The position numbers were made by a program, and so were the translations under genes. Below, piece by piece: positions 26,201-33,691 of a stretch of 63,062 bases of DNA. A model generated the notes under the pieces. That model was not told the origin of the DNA and did not search any database. It saw only the letters and a list, made by a program, of their open reading frames with translations. Source of the stretch: an uncultured Alphaproteobacteria bacterium (lineage in GTDB: Bacteria > Pseudomonadota > Alphaproteobacteria > CAAHEQ01 > UBA3637); NCBI GenBank assembly GCA_934203105.1, contig CAKPYQ010000007.1, forward strand, positions 1-63,062. The letters are read 5' to 3'. How positions within the stretch are numbered: position 1 is the stretch's first letter; the number at the start of each line of letters is the position of its first letter.

Positions 26201-27151
26201 GAAATGACCGTCGGTGAAACCGCCTTTGATTCATTAGAGGGCAGCTTTGCCATTACCAACGGCGTTTTCAGAACATCGGACACGGTTTTAAAAACCCCGA
26301 ATGCCAACGCGATTATTCAAATGAATTTGGATTTACCGGATTGGACGGTCAGCTCGTCTGCCGCGATCACGTTGAAAAAGTTTACCGGCTATCCTCCGAT
26401 TTCGATTGTTGTAAAAGGCTTGGCTCACAGCGCAAAGACCAGCATTGATTTTGCCTCATTCATCAAATATCTTGAAAGCTCTTCAAACGATATGAGAATC
26501 AGATTGATGCAAGAAGAACAAACCAAGCAAGCCGCTTTGGCCAGACAAGAAGCGCGCGGCCGTGTAACGCAGTTATCCGCTTTGGTTACGCAAGCAAGTC
26601 AACAAATAGCCGATGCTCAAAAAGCTTTACAAATCGCCCCGTCCGACGCTTTGGAAAACGAGCTGATCCGTGCAAAAGACGCTTTTGTTTTGTTGCAAGA
26701 ATTAGCAAATAAACCGGCACCGTCTGTGGCGGATACGGAAAAAGCCAATGAACAAGCCTCTTTAATTGCAACACGCACATCAACGATTTTAAACCAAACG
26801 ACGCAAACGGCCGCGACGGCGATCCGTGCCGATTTAAAACAAATCAATGACACGGCGCAAGAAAAAATGCATTCCATAAACCGCATTCACCAACGTTTGG
26901 CCGGTGTGGAATCGGTTGATCAAGCTTATCAAAAGGGCTTTTCAACAATGACCTTAATCCAACAATTATTGACGTTTGTTAATTCTTCAATGGATTTGGA
27001 AAAATTACAAATGGCGTTGACGCAAGCAAAAGACGCTTTGGATATTATGGATTTAGCCTATGAAAGTATTGCAAAATTCGATATCGACGCCGAAACCCCG
27101 TACCAGCAAACAGAGCCCGCGCCGGTCAGAGGCTCTATTCGACGCAGTTAA
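23294..27151 (+). CDS. large AsmA-family protein
   Basis: AsmA-like proteins are anchored in the inner membrane with a long periplasmic part, related to bridge-like lipid transport proteins such as TamB and YhdP. The 1285-residue protein starts with a basic stretch and one transmembrane helix (KKFLLFLLIFMAVAVGGISF). The N-terminal AsmA domain follows (MQLFPSPVIRISNVLIKNKA). The C-terminal AsmA region lies around residues 940-1050 (LSSTGRFNIQNGAVSSLNLN). The last ~200 residues form a predicted coiled coil rich in Ala/Gln (ARQEARGRVTQLSALVTQAS). The first in-frame start is TTG at 23270. I chose the ATG at 23294 because GGGAG lies ahead of it. Confidence 0.87.
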   Translation: MKSKFKKFLLFLLIFMAVAVGGISFMFYESIDEESYKQQIIASTKEMTGCDMVIAGQMKMQLFPSPVIRISNVLIKNKAGFKSADFMKIADVEAHIRFSSLLKNPLVVDNIILKEPQVFLSRNENGENNWSFALFKPAAQIVSKDDLLGQTFTDVPPQFQNVEIEGGTINYQNALSNSEYQLTNINGKLNSSSITGPFDFVGTMKQGQMPLNVTLHVDKLNLVAQTKFDLSLLNPSSKAVLSVQSGKIEKLSEVGQSFSGTFTFNIPKLSSFLVDSIGFKDLPEPLNKQIVGNGSFNISDKNAALTEVAVRYGNEANENAVAADINFIFPLQVGDTTKVSSLLRFSNLNLDTFISYLPKPNSWQDVLVFAGNKLPTSADLVLNAEKITLFDQAIKNVVFSADIHDKSVNIREAKALLPQDTFVQTSGSVSLDGKEPTVNVNYSIEAGALQQTLDWLKINKIPANLKSINSLNFSGQMRLRPKDLTFSNMDLALNNGNITGGLAFALTEPKLTGYANLNLKQINFDDFFPYTAPTEKRSLTEWLKDVKNTLDTSFLLSDINVSLLLSGQDITFKTLPIQLFTYEGKIKDKNWITDKLQISQAAMSNIDYKGVVQKLADNTVYFKDVVVALEMPKSLLLLDRLKIKSPLANNASKIDLKASLAGSFDKMSINSDIMFTQGRIRAQGDIENILTTNPNYSLGIKIVHPNFHQFMRLFNSGFNSLPTLSGNFTFDSTLQGDSEQLTLNKTELSIGAQRLQGDLKLQYVDDSLKINGKINSPYLYLDKFFSGKNLLTKVDAGTGKSQFSSNLLKFDALENVSADVQLTAEKIAFDKLEWALFSSHILLDDKILMLDDVKASVDGGNIALSSVLNCSTATPFLKGNIKMDKVPLRADMLTLGLFRLKSGDTSLMMDFDTKGNSVEDMIQTLSSTGRFNIQNGAVSSLNLNAFERRVRTTLARRESMDNLSQQLNKEMTVGETAFDSLEGSFAITNGVFRTSDTVLKTPNANAIIQMNLDLPDWTVSSSAAITLKKFTGYPPISIVVKGLAHSAKTSIDFASFIKYLESSSNDMRIRLMQEEQTKQAALARQEARGRVTQLSALVTQASQQIADAQKALQIAPSDALENELIRAKDAFVLLQELANKPAPSVADTEKANEQASLIATRTSTILNQTTQTAATAIRADLKQINDTAQEKMHSINRIHQRLAGVESVDQAYQKGFSTMTLIQQLLTFVNSSMDLEKLQMALTQAKDALDIMDLAYESIAKFDIDAETPYQQTEPAPVRGSIRRS

Positions 27152-27168
27152 TAAAAGGAAATAAAGCG

Positions 27169-27714
27169 ATGAAACAATCTATTACAATAACGGGCAGCTT
27201 GGGATCAGGCAAGTCAACCGTTGCTAAAAAATTAAGCCAAGAATTGGGCTTGACGTATTATTCGACGGGATTAGCTCAAAGAAAAATTGCGGCGGATATG
27301 GGCTTGACGACATTAGAGTTAAATCATTTAGCCGAAAAAGATAATTCTATTGACGACAGAATTGACGGCGTTATCAAAGCAATGAACCAAGACGGCAACG
27401 CTTACATCGTAGATTCGCGTTTAGCTTGGCATTTTATGCCCGCTTCTTTCAAGGTCAAATTAACGGTCGACCCCAAAGAAGCGGCTAAACGAATTTTCAG
27501 CGACACGCTCCGTTCCGGTGAAAGCAAATATGCCGATGAAGCCGATGTATTAAAAGCCATTACAGAACGCCGTTTAAGCGAACGCGAACGCTTTTTACGC
27601 ATATATCAAGTTGATATTGAAAACGAATCGGCATTTGATTTAGTTTTAAATACAACCGGACTTTCGATTGAGCAAGTTTGCGACCGGATAAAAAAAGCGT
27701 ACACCGAACAATAG
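27169..27714 (+). CDS. cytidylate-kinase-like P-loop kinase
   Basis: The 181-residue protein has the P-loop GSLGSGKSTVAKKL near residue 9, the LTYYSTG segment, the DSRLAWHF segment that resembles the archaeal-type CMP kinase family, and an Arg-rich lid (ERRLSERERFLRIYQVD). It should transfer phosphate from ATP to a nucleoside monophosphate, most likely CMP. It is shorter than the canonical bacterial Cmk (~220 residues) and closer to the archaeal-like form. Its ATG is 17 bases after the AsmA gene with AAAGGAAA between, so it is probably co-transcribed. Confidence 0.75.
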   Translation: MKQSITITGSLGSGKSTVAKKLSQELGLTYYSTGLAQRKIAADMGLTTLELNHLAEKDNSIDDRIDGVIKAMNQDGNAYIVDSRLAWHFMPASFKVKLTVDPKEAAKRIFSDTLRSGESKYADEADVLKAITERRLSERERFLRIYQVDIENESAFDLVLNTTGLSIEQVCDRIKKAYTEQ

Positions 27715-27792
27715 CGTTTAGTCTGATTAAAATATCTTTTTATGCTCGTTTTATACTTCATTATGAAAAGAAAAAAATAATGCTTTTTTCTT

Positions 27793-27822
27793 TTGACAAA
27801 GCTTTTGCTTTGACGCCATTAT
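27793..27822 (+). promoter_or_regulatory. candidate promoter of the EIIB-like gene
   Basis: TTGACA, 18 bases and CATTAT lie 45 bases before the ATG at 27867. The -35 is perfect and the -10 fair. Confidence 0.45.
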
Positions 27823-27866
27823 AAAATCATCAAGTCAAACAACTTAATTTGTCAATGGAGGTAAAT

Positions 27867-28244
27867 ATGACAACAAAAGAGCGGCTGTTGCCGATTAAAA
27901 ATTGGTTTGCGTCATGGCTGGGATTTTCCCAAACACAACAACATTACAACGATAATTCAGAACGCGGATATTTAAACATTCCGATAAAACCTCATTCAAG
28001 TGCCCGGCATTTTATGCCTGTGCACTTTTCTTTTGCTCCGAACAAGACGTGCAAGCTGAACGGCACGATTATTCAAGCGTTGGGCGGATTAAGCAATATT
28101 GAAAGTTATCGTGAAATACCGAATTCTCGACGGATACGATTGACGTTAATCGATCCCACATTGGTCGATAATGCGTTATTGGAAGAATTAGATGTCCGAA
28201 TGTTTATCCGAATAGGCAAGCGGATCGTTCATATTATTCCATAA
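27867..28244 (+). CDS. small protein with a cysteine-less PTS EIIB-like domain
   Basis: The 125-residue protein has an N-terminal tail (about residues 1-58) and a C-terminal domain matching the glucose-type EIIB pattern. It reads IIQALGGLSNIESY, then RRIRLTLIDPTLVDNALLEE, then IRIGKRIVHII. True EIIB domains carry the phosphorylated Cys just before the TRLR motif. Here that segment reads REIPNSRRIRL and has no Cys, so it cannot act in phosphotransfer in the usual way. The start has GGAGG 5 bases upstream, and a longer TTG-started frame is rejected. No other PTS gene is nearby. A structural or regulatory role is possible. Confidence 0.65.
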   Translation: MTTKERLLPIKNWFASWLGFSQTQQHYNDNSERGYLNIPIKPHSSARHFMPVHFSFAPNKTCKLNGTIIQALGGLSNIESYREIPNSRRIRLTLIDPTLVDNALLEELDVRMFIRIGKRIVHIIP

Positions 28245-28275
28245 AAAAACACCCGCGATTAAAGCGGGCATTTTT
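28243..28275. terminator. bidirectional intrinsic terminator
   Basis: CCCGC, a 7-base loop and GCGGG are flanked by seven A on the left and five T on the right, between the converging EIIB-like gene and parE. Confidence 0.75.
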
Positions 28276-28276
28276 A

Positions 28277-30268
28277 TTAAATATCCAAATTTTCGACGAA
28301 TTTAGCGTGTTCTTGGATAAATTGGAAACGTTTTTCGGGATCGTTGCCCATTAACTGTTTGACAATCGACGCGGTATAAAGCGCTTCTTCTTGCTCCATT
28401 TCCTTTTTGGCGTCCGGGATATCCACGCGCAGCAAAGTCCGTGTCGCCGGATTCATTGTTGTTTCCTTTAATTGCGACGGCGGCATTTCACCCAAGCCTT
28501 TAAAACGGCTGATTTCGACATTCTTCGAATTTTTAAAAGTTGTCGCAAGCAAACGTTCTTTTTCGTCATCGTCCATCGCATAAACGGACTTATCGCCTTG
28601 TGTTAATCTAAACAGCGGCGGCATAGCCAAAAACACATGCCCGTTTTGGATCAATTGAGGCATTTCTTGGTAAAAGAACGTCATCATCAAAGACGCAATA
28701 TGTGCTCCGTCCACGTCGGCATCGGTCATAATAATAATTTTGTCATAACGCAAGTTTTCTTCGTTATATTTATCACGCGTGCCACACCCCAAAGCTTCGA
28801 TCATATTATTGATTTCTTCGTTCGCCATCATTTTATCACGGGACGCGCTGGCAACGTTTAAAATCTTACCGCGCAAAGGCAAAATAGCTTGTGTTTCTCG
28901 ATTTCTGGCTTGTTTTGCCGAACCGCCGGCCGAATCACCCTCGACAATGAAAATTTCCGTATTTTCGGTTTGTTTATGGGAACAATCCGCCAATTTACCC
29001 GGTAAACGCAAACGTTTGGTTGCCGATGCTCTGGCAACTTCTTGCGTTTTCTTTTTGCGTTTTCTTTCCTCGACGCGTTCCAAAATATAATCCAACAGCA
29101 AATTGGCCATTTTGGTATCCGCGCTTAACCAATGGTCAAACGGATCTTTGACGGCATTTTCAACCAATCTGGCGGCTTCAGGGGAGGCTAATTTTTCCTT
29201 TGTTTGCCCTTGGAATTGCGGATCCCGCAAAAACAATGACAACATCACATCGGCCGTCCCCACAATATCATCGGCGGTAATTTCACCCGCTTTTTTACAG
29301 CCAACCATTTCCGCATAAGCACGAAAGCTTTTTGTCAGTCCGGCACGTAAGCCTGTTTCGTGTGTACCGCCTTGCGGTGTCGGAATAGTATTGCAATACG
29401 AATATTGAAAAGCGTCCGGTGCAAAATCCGGCCAAACCATCGCCCATTCGACATGCCCTTTCCCTTCGGCTAATTCGGCTCTGCCGGCAAAATAACGCGG
29501 CATTAACAAAGACGTTTTTTCCGTCAAAGACTTTAAATAATCTTCAATCCCGTTTGGATATTTCAAAACGGCTTCTTTGGGTGTTGTATCGCCTTCCAAA
29601 ATCAATTCCGGCGCACAAATCCAACGCAACTCAACTCCGCGAAACAAAAAAGCCTTTGTTTTAATCATTTTATAGATTGTTGCGGGCTTAAAGTGTGTGC
29701 TTTCACCAAAAATTTCAGTATCCGGTAAAAAAGTCACCGTTGTACCGCGGCGATTGGAAACATTACCGATACATTCGACAGGTGCCAAAGGCACACCGCG
29801 ACAATATGATTGCTGCCACAGCTTTTTATCACGAGCAACATCAATCGTCATTTCGGACGATAAAGCATTTACCACTGACAAGCCGACACCGTGCAATCCG
29901 CCGGAAACAGCATAAGCTTTCCCGCCGAACTTACCACCGGAATGCAGCATGGTTGTAATGACTTCCAACGCTGATTTATCGGGATATTTCGGATGAGGAT
30001 CGACCGGAATACCGCGCCCGTTATCGGACACGGATATTTTACCGTCAGCCAATAATTCTACCGTAATCACGGAAGCATAACCTGCCACCGCTTCGTCCAT
30101 CGAGTTATCGATAATTTCGGCCGCCAAATGATGATAAGCGCGCTCATCAATACCGCCGATATACATACCCGGTCGGCGACGAACAGGCTCTAACCCTTCC
30201 AACACTTCGATATCGCGTGCGGAATACTCTGATTTTACTTCGTTTTTGTTATCAAATAAATCTGTCAT
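28277..30268 (-). CDS. parE: DNA topoisomerase IV subunit B
   Basis: ParE is the ATPase subunit of topoisomerase IV, which separates daughter chromosomes. The 663-residue protein has the GHKL ATP site (DNGRGIPVDPH, GGLHGVGLSVVNALS) and RRRPGMYIGGIDERAYHHLA. The Toprim domain has EGDSAGGSAKQARNRE and DADVDGAHIASLM. The RPGMYIGGxDERA sequence and the length favour ParE over the longer GyrB. parC is not in the window. Confidence 0.92.
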   Translation of the reverse strand: MTDLFDNKNEVKSEYSARDIEVLEGLEPVRRRPGMYIGGIDERAYHHLAAEIIDNSMDEAVAGYASVITVELLADGKISVSDNGRGIPVDPHPKYPDKSALEVITTMLHSGGKFGGKAYAVSGGLHGVGLSVVNALSSEMTIDVARDKKLWQQSYCRGVPLAPVECIGNVSNRRGTTVTFLPDTEIFGESTHFKPATIYKMIKTKAFLFRGVELRWICAPELILEGDTTPKEAVLKYPNGIEDYLKSLTEKTSLLMPRYFAGRAELAEGKGHVEWAMVWPDFAPDAFQYSYCNTIPTPQGGTHETGLRAGLTKSFRAYAEMVGCKKAGEITADDIVGTADVMLSLFLRDPQFQGQTKEKLASPEAARLVENAVKDPFDHWLSADTKMANLLLDYILERVEERKRKKKTQEVARASATKRLRLPGKLADCSHKQTENTEIFIVEGDSAGGSAKQARNRETQAILPLRGKILNVASASRDKMMANEEINNMIEALGCGTRDKYNEENLRYDKIIIMTDADVDGAHIASLMMTFFYQEMPQLIQNGHVFLAMPPLFRLTQGDKSVYAMDDDEKERLLATTFKNSKNVEISRFKGLGEMPPSQLKETTMNPATRTLLRVDIPDAKKEMEQEEALYTASIVKQLMGNDPEKRFQFIQEHAKFVENLDI

Positions 30269-30427
30269 AATGCATACAGTTTAACTGATTTTGTCCAAAA
30301 ATCAAGTCTTTTTTTCTTATTTATTTATGCTTTGGTTTCTGGTTTATTTATTTTGGAAATCTGTTCATCTCATTATTTTCAACGTACTTTCCCCTGTCTG
30401 ATATTTTGACGCGGTTTCTCCTGCCGT

Positions 30428-30495
30428 GTCATTCTGAACGAAAGTGAAGAATCTTTTGACACGCGGCGTCATTCTTCGCTAGCGTTCAGAATGAC
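30428..30495. repeat. family A repeats, one direct and one palindromic copy
   Basis: A direct copy of GTCATTCTGA ... GAAGAATC (30428-30453) is followed by the same linker as at 7141 (CTTTTGACACGCGGCGTCAT). A head-to-head fused copy at 30468-30495 has GTCATTCT and AGAATGAC ends. The 436-base gap 30269-30704 contains these repeats, an orphan terminator and the AmpG-gene promoter, and no supported gene. Confidence 0.75.
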
Positions 30496-30602
30496 AGTAC
30501 ATTTTAACAACTTTTTTAAAGAGAGGACGCACTGCACGGATCAATACATAAAGAAAATAGAATGTAACACAGAATGTAAATAATCCGCTGTATTCAAATC
30601 AC

Positions 30603-30636
30603 AAAAAAGGTTGAGCCTAAAAACTCGACCTTTTTT
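30603..30636 (+). terminator. strong orphan intrinsic terminator
   Basis: AAAAAAGGTTGAG and CTCGACCTTTTTT form a 13-bp stem with one wobble pair. Neither strand has a gene ending here: parE begins to the left on the minus strand and the permease begins to the right on the plus strand. It may end a small RNA from 30500-30600 or insulate the permease promoter from read-through. Confidence 0.75.
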
Positions 30637-30654
30637 ATTAAGTTTAAGCACCTA

Positions 30655-30683
30655 TTGCATTTTTTGACGTTTTGTGATATATT
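30655..30683 (+). promoter_or_regulatory. promoter of the AmpG-type permease operon
   Basis: TTGCAT, 17 bases and TATATT lie 27 bases ahead of the start codon at 30711. Confidence 0.6.
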
Positions 30684-30710
30684 TTTGGCCTTGAAAAAAA
30701 GGATATGATG

Positions 30711-32003
30711 ATGAATAGTTGGAAAAAAGCATTTCTAAATTACCTGAACCCAAAAGTTTTTATTTTCCTGTTTTTGGGCTTTGCGTGCGGATTACCCTAT
30801 AATTTGTTGGGGTTCAGCTTGTCACAATGGTTAAGGCAATGCGGATTTTCTTTGTCCGTAATCGGTTTTTTCAGTTTGATTTTTTTGCCGTATTCTTTTA
30901 AATTTTTATGGGCGCCCTTTATTGATCGCATCCGAATTCCCGTGTTGTCCAAAATCGGCGATAAAAAAGCGTGGGGCGTGGTGTTTCAAGCAGGTTTAAT
31001 CGCTTGCATTATCGGATTGGGCGTTTGCGCGCCGGATTTAGATGTTTGGAATTATACATACACAAAAACAGACGGAGAAACGTTAATCATTCCTTTACAA
31101 ACATTTTTGTTTGCTTTAGGCGTGGCGTTTTTTGCCGCCAGCCAAGATATCGTTGTCGATGCTTTACGTATCGATACGTTGAACAAAGATGAATTAGGAC
31201 AAGCGGCCGGAACTTATCAATTAGGCTATCGATTGGCGGCTTTGATTTCCGGCGCGGGCGTGGTTATGGCATCGGCCTATATTTCGTGGTCTTTGGCTTA
31301 TATTATTGTGGGGGCGTGTTGTTTTTTGGGAATGATCAGTTTATTGTGCGTCAAAGAACCCAAACGAGCAAAACAACCGGTCACTCAACACATTTTCCGT
31401 CAAATGGTGGTCGATCCTTTTGCCGACTTTATGAAAAAAAACAATTGGGCGTTATTGTTAATATTTATTGTGCTGTATAAAATGTGCAATATGGTTTTGG
31501 GACGTATGGCGTCGCCTTTTTATATCGATGTCGGTTTTACCAAAAATCAAATCGGTTTGATCAGCGGAACTTTCGGTCCGTGGGTGACGATCTTTGGTGT
31601 GTTTATGGGTGGCGCTTTGGTCGCGCGTTTCAATGTGTTAAAGTGTTTATTCGGGCTTGGTGTTGTGGAAATATTAACCTCTTGCGCGTTTGCTTTTTTG
31701 GCCTTTGTCGGGAACAGTCAGGCAGCCTTTATTTGCACGATTATTTTTGATAATATCGTCGGAGGTATGGGGGGCGCGGTCTTTATTGCTTTTCTGTCGG
31801 GATTGTGCTCTAAAAACTATTCGGCGACTCAATACGCTTTGTTGACCGGCTTTATGAGCATGTCCGGCTCTTTAATTGCTTCGTACAGCGGTGTATGGGC
31901 TGATCAAATGGGGTGGATCAGCTTCTTTTTGTTTACCGGTGCTTTGATGGTGCCGGCGTTGATGTTGTTGGTTGTTATTATGAAAAGGCAAAAAGTGCTA
32001 TGA
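30711..32003 (+). CDS. ampG: AmpG-type MFS permease (muropeptide uptake)
   Basis: AmpG imports GlcNAc-anhydroMurNAc muropeptides for peptidoglycan recycling. The 430-residue, roughly 12-helix MFS protein carries the AmpG pattern near its start: FLGFACGLPYNLLGFSLSQW, then IGFFSLIFLPYSFKFLWAPF. AASQDIVVDALRIDTL is also typical. Three consecutive ATGs occur at 30705-30713. The third gives 7-base spacing to AAAGGA and is used. The next gene starts within the stop (ATGA). The assignment to muropeptides is by family and not proven here. Confidence 0.82.
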   Translation: MNSWKKAFLNYLNPKVFIFLFLGFACGLPYNLLGFSLSQWLRQCGFSLSVIGFFSLIFLPYSFKFLWAPFIDRIRIPVLSKIGDKKAWGVVFQAGLIACIIGLGVCAPDLDVWNYTYTKTDGETLIIPLQTFLFALGVAFFAASQDIVVDALRIDTLNKDELGQAAGTYQLGYRLAALISGAGVVMASAYISWSLAYIIVGACCFLGMISLLCVKEPKRAKQPVTQHIFRQMVVDPFADFMKKNNWALLLIFIVLYKMCNMVLGRMASPFYIDVGFTKNQIGLISGTFGPWVTIFGVFMGGALVARFNVLKCLFGLGVVEILTSCAFAFLAFVGNSQAAFICTIIFDNIVGGMGGAVFIAFLSGLCSKNYSATQYALLTGFMSMSGSLIASYSGVWADQMGWISFFLFTGALMVPALMLLVVIMKRQKVL

Positions 32004-32563
32004 AAATCGAACGATGTCCCGATTATTGCCCGTTTTTGGAAAAAGACGCAGTTCATTGCCATTTGTTTGATGTGCACTTGGTGATTCAAGAATTTATTTT
32101 AAAGTGTCCGGATTGTATGAATGCAGACGTTCGCAAAACGCAGTATCAAAAGAAAATCAAAGATTTTAATACGCAACAGTATTTGTGGGATAAAGCGTTA
32201 AAGCGTCAGCCGTCAAAAATATTGCAACAAGTCAAAACAAATTGGCAGGAATTTAAAGACAATAAGGAAATGAAAGAGTTTTTTTCAGCTTTGTCGGGCG
32301 ACATTCCAATTATGTTGGACAAGCAAACCAGCAAATTATTATTGGCTTTGTATATGACGTTGGGCGACAGCGAAAAAATGCAAATGAAAGAAATTTTAAA
32401 CAATCCGACAATGGCGGAATTGTTGCTCACCAGTTTAAAACATATTAAATCCGGTGGCGATTTGATAAAAAAAGTGCGGGGCCAGATCCGCGAGATTCAA
32501 ACAGAACATAAAAAACAAAATAAAATGCTGCGCCAAAAACAAGAAGAAAAAGAGCGTTCTTAA
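32000..32563 (+). CDS. small Cys-motif protein coupled to the AmpG-type permease
   Basis: The 187-residue protein is not recognised. Its N-terminus has a possible metal site: Cys6, Cys10, His19, Cys20, His21, then Cys36 and Cys39 (KCPDCMN). The remainder is helical and Lys/Gln-rich, ending in a strongly basic coiled coil (VRGQIREIQTEHKKQNK). Its ATG overlaps the permease stop by four bases, which implies translational coupling. The Cys/His cluster could bind zinc or an Fe-S cluster. The function is unknown. Confidence 0.65.
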   Translation: MKIERCPDYCPFLEKDAVHCHLFDVHLVIQEFILKCPDCMNADVRKTQYQKKIKDFNTQQYLWDKALKRQPSKILQQVKTNWQEFKDNKEMKEFFSALSGDIPIMLDKQTSKLLLALYMTLGDSEKMQMKEILNNPTMAELLLTSLKHIKSGGDLIKKVRGQIREIQTEHKKQNKMLRQKQEEKERS

Positions 32564-32586
32564 ATAGAAAAAACAGCGACTCGAAG

Positions 32587-32645
32587 CGACTCGACAGAAA
32601 AATTTGCTTTTTTTTGAAAAAAATGCTTGTCGTCGAGTCGTTTTT
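32587..32645 (+). terminator. intrinsic terminator of the ampG operon
   Basis: CGACTCGAC and GTCGAGTCG pair perfectly over a long AT-rich loop, followed by TTTTT. The same arm contains the -35 of the next promoter. Confidence 0.65.
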
Positions 32646-32655
32646 GGTTTATAGT
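32627..32655 (+). promoter_or_regulatory. promoter of the Pro-rich lipoprotein gene
   Basis: TTGTCG, 17 bases and TATAGT lie about 43 bases ahead of the start at 32699. The -35 overlaps the right arm of the preceding terminator. Confidence 0.55.
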
Positions 32656-32698
32656 ATGGATAAGTTGGTAAAAAAGAACTCTTTTAATGGGGACAAAA

Positions 32699-33676
32699 AT
32701 GAAGATTTTATGGGTAATTCCGTGTTTGGCTTTATGTGCGTGTATGAATAACAATAAATCCGCTGACGACAGCTATGTGATGGATTCTTATCAAGAAACA
32801 CAATATCAAAGCGCAACGTACCAAGATCCGTATCAACAAAATGGCGGTTATCAAGATGCGGGCTATCAAAATGCACCGGCGTATGAAGCACCTGTGGCGT
32901 CGGCTCCGGCAACTTCAACGCAAACAACAAACGCCAATCCTTATGCGATGGATCCTCCCGTTTATGAGCAAGAAACAAACTTGGCTTTGACGCAAAAAGA
33001 ACAAGAATTATTCCAAAAAGAAAAAAACTTGTTAGACGGTCAACAAGAATTGTATGAACGCGAAAAGAAATTGGCGGACCGTGAAGCCGCTTTCATTAGC
33101 CGTTCAAAGGCTTTGGATTATAAAGAACAAAATATTATGGCGGGTCGTTCTTATGCGCCGACGGCTCCGGTTGAATATGCAATGCCGGCGGCTCCGGTTG
33201 CTGTTCCGACGCCGGTTCCGGCACGTGTTTACTATGCTGATCCGACGCCGGTGCCTGTTCCTGTTGTGGCGCCGACACCTGTTGCGGCTCCGGCAACGGC
33301 TCCTATGCCTGCTACAATGCCGGTTGCGACACCGACACCGGCTTATGCTCCGGTGGCTGCACGTCCTTTGACCAACTCGATTGAAACGGATTTTACCGTA
33401 TCCGAAGAAGTGATCGATTTTAATGCCGCATCAACGCCGGCAAAATACGAAGCGGATAAGTCGGGCTTTATCATTATGCAACACCCGATCCAACGTGATT
33501 TGATCCGTTGCCCTGTGACAGACGATGTTTGCTTGGAATCGTATGAACGTTTGGGTTATGTTCGTTCGTCCAACCTGTCACGTTTCACGGCGCAAGATGA
33601 GTTGAATACCGCCGGCACATATCCGGCAAATACTGCGGGTCAATGGAGAGAAAACAACTCTGTTCCGCGTTGGTAG
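32699..33676 (+). CDS. proline-rich lipoprotein with a coiled-coil segment
   Basis: The 325-residue protein starts with a lipoprotein signal (ILWVIPCLALCAC, lipobox ending at Cys15). A Gln/Tyr-rich region follows (YQDPYQQNGGYQ). A charged coiled coil lies around residues 95-145 (LTQKEQELFQKEKNLLDGQQ). A long Pro/Ala/Val linker comes next (PVPVPVVAPTPVAAPATAP), then a folded C-terminal part with two Cys (IRCPVTDDVCLESYERLGY). It is probably an envelope protein anchored to a membrane by lipid. I do not recognise a family. An in-frame ATG at 32687 precedes the ribosome site, so it is not used. Confidence 0.7.
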   Translation: MKILWVIPCLALCACMNNNKSADDSYVMDSYQETQYQSATYQDPYQQNGGYQDAGYQNAPAYEAPVASAPATSTQTTNANPYAMDPPVYEQETNLALTQKEQELFQKEKNLLDGQQELYEREKKLADREAAFISRSKALDYKEQNIMAGRSYAPTAPVEYAMPAAPVAVPTPVPARVYYADPTPVPVPVVAPTPVAAPATAPMPATMPVATPTPAYAPVAARPLTNSIETDFTVSEEVIDFNAASTPAKYEADKSGFIIMQHPIQRDLIRCPVTDDVCLESYERLGYVRSSNLSRFTAQDELNTAGTYPANTAGQWRENNSVPRW

Positions 33677-33691
33677 GAATAGGAGCGTATA

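Noticed and set aside
30457..30490. TTGACA inside the family A linker as a promoter
   Set aside because: There is no -10 box at 16-18 bases. The string is part of the dispersed repeat and also occurs at 7143.
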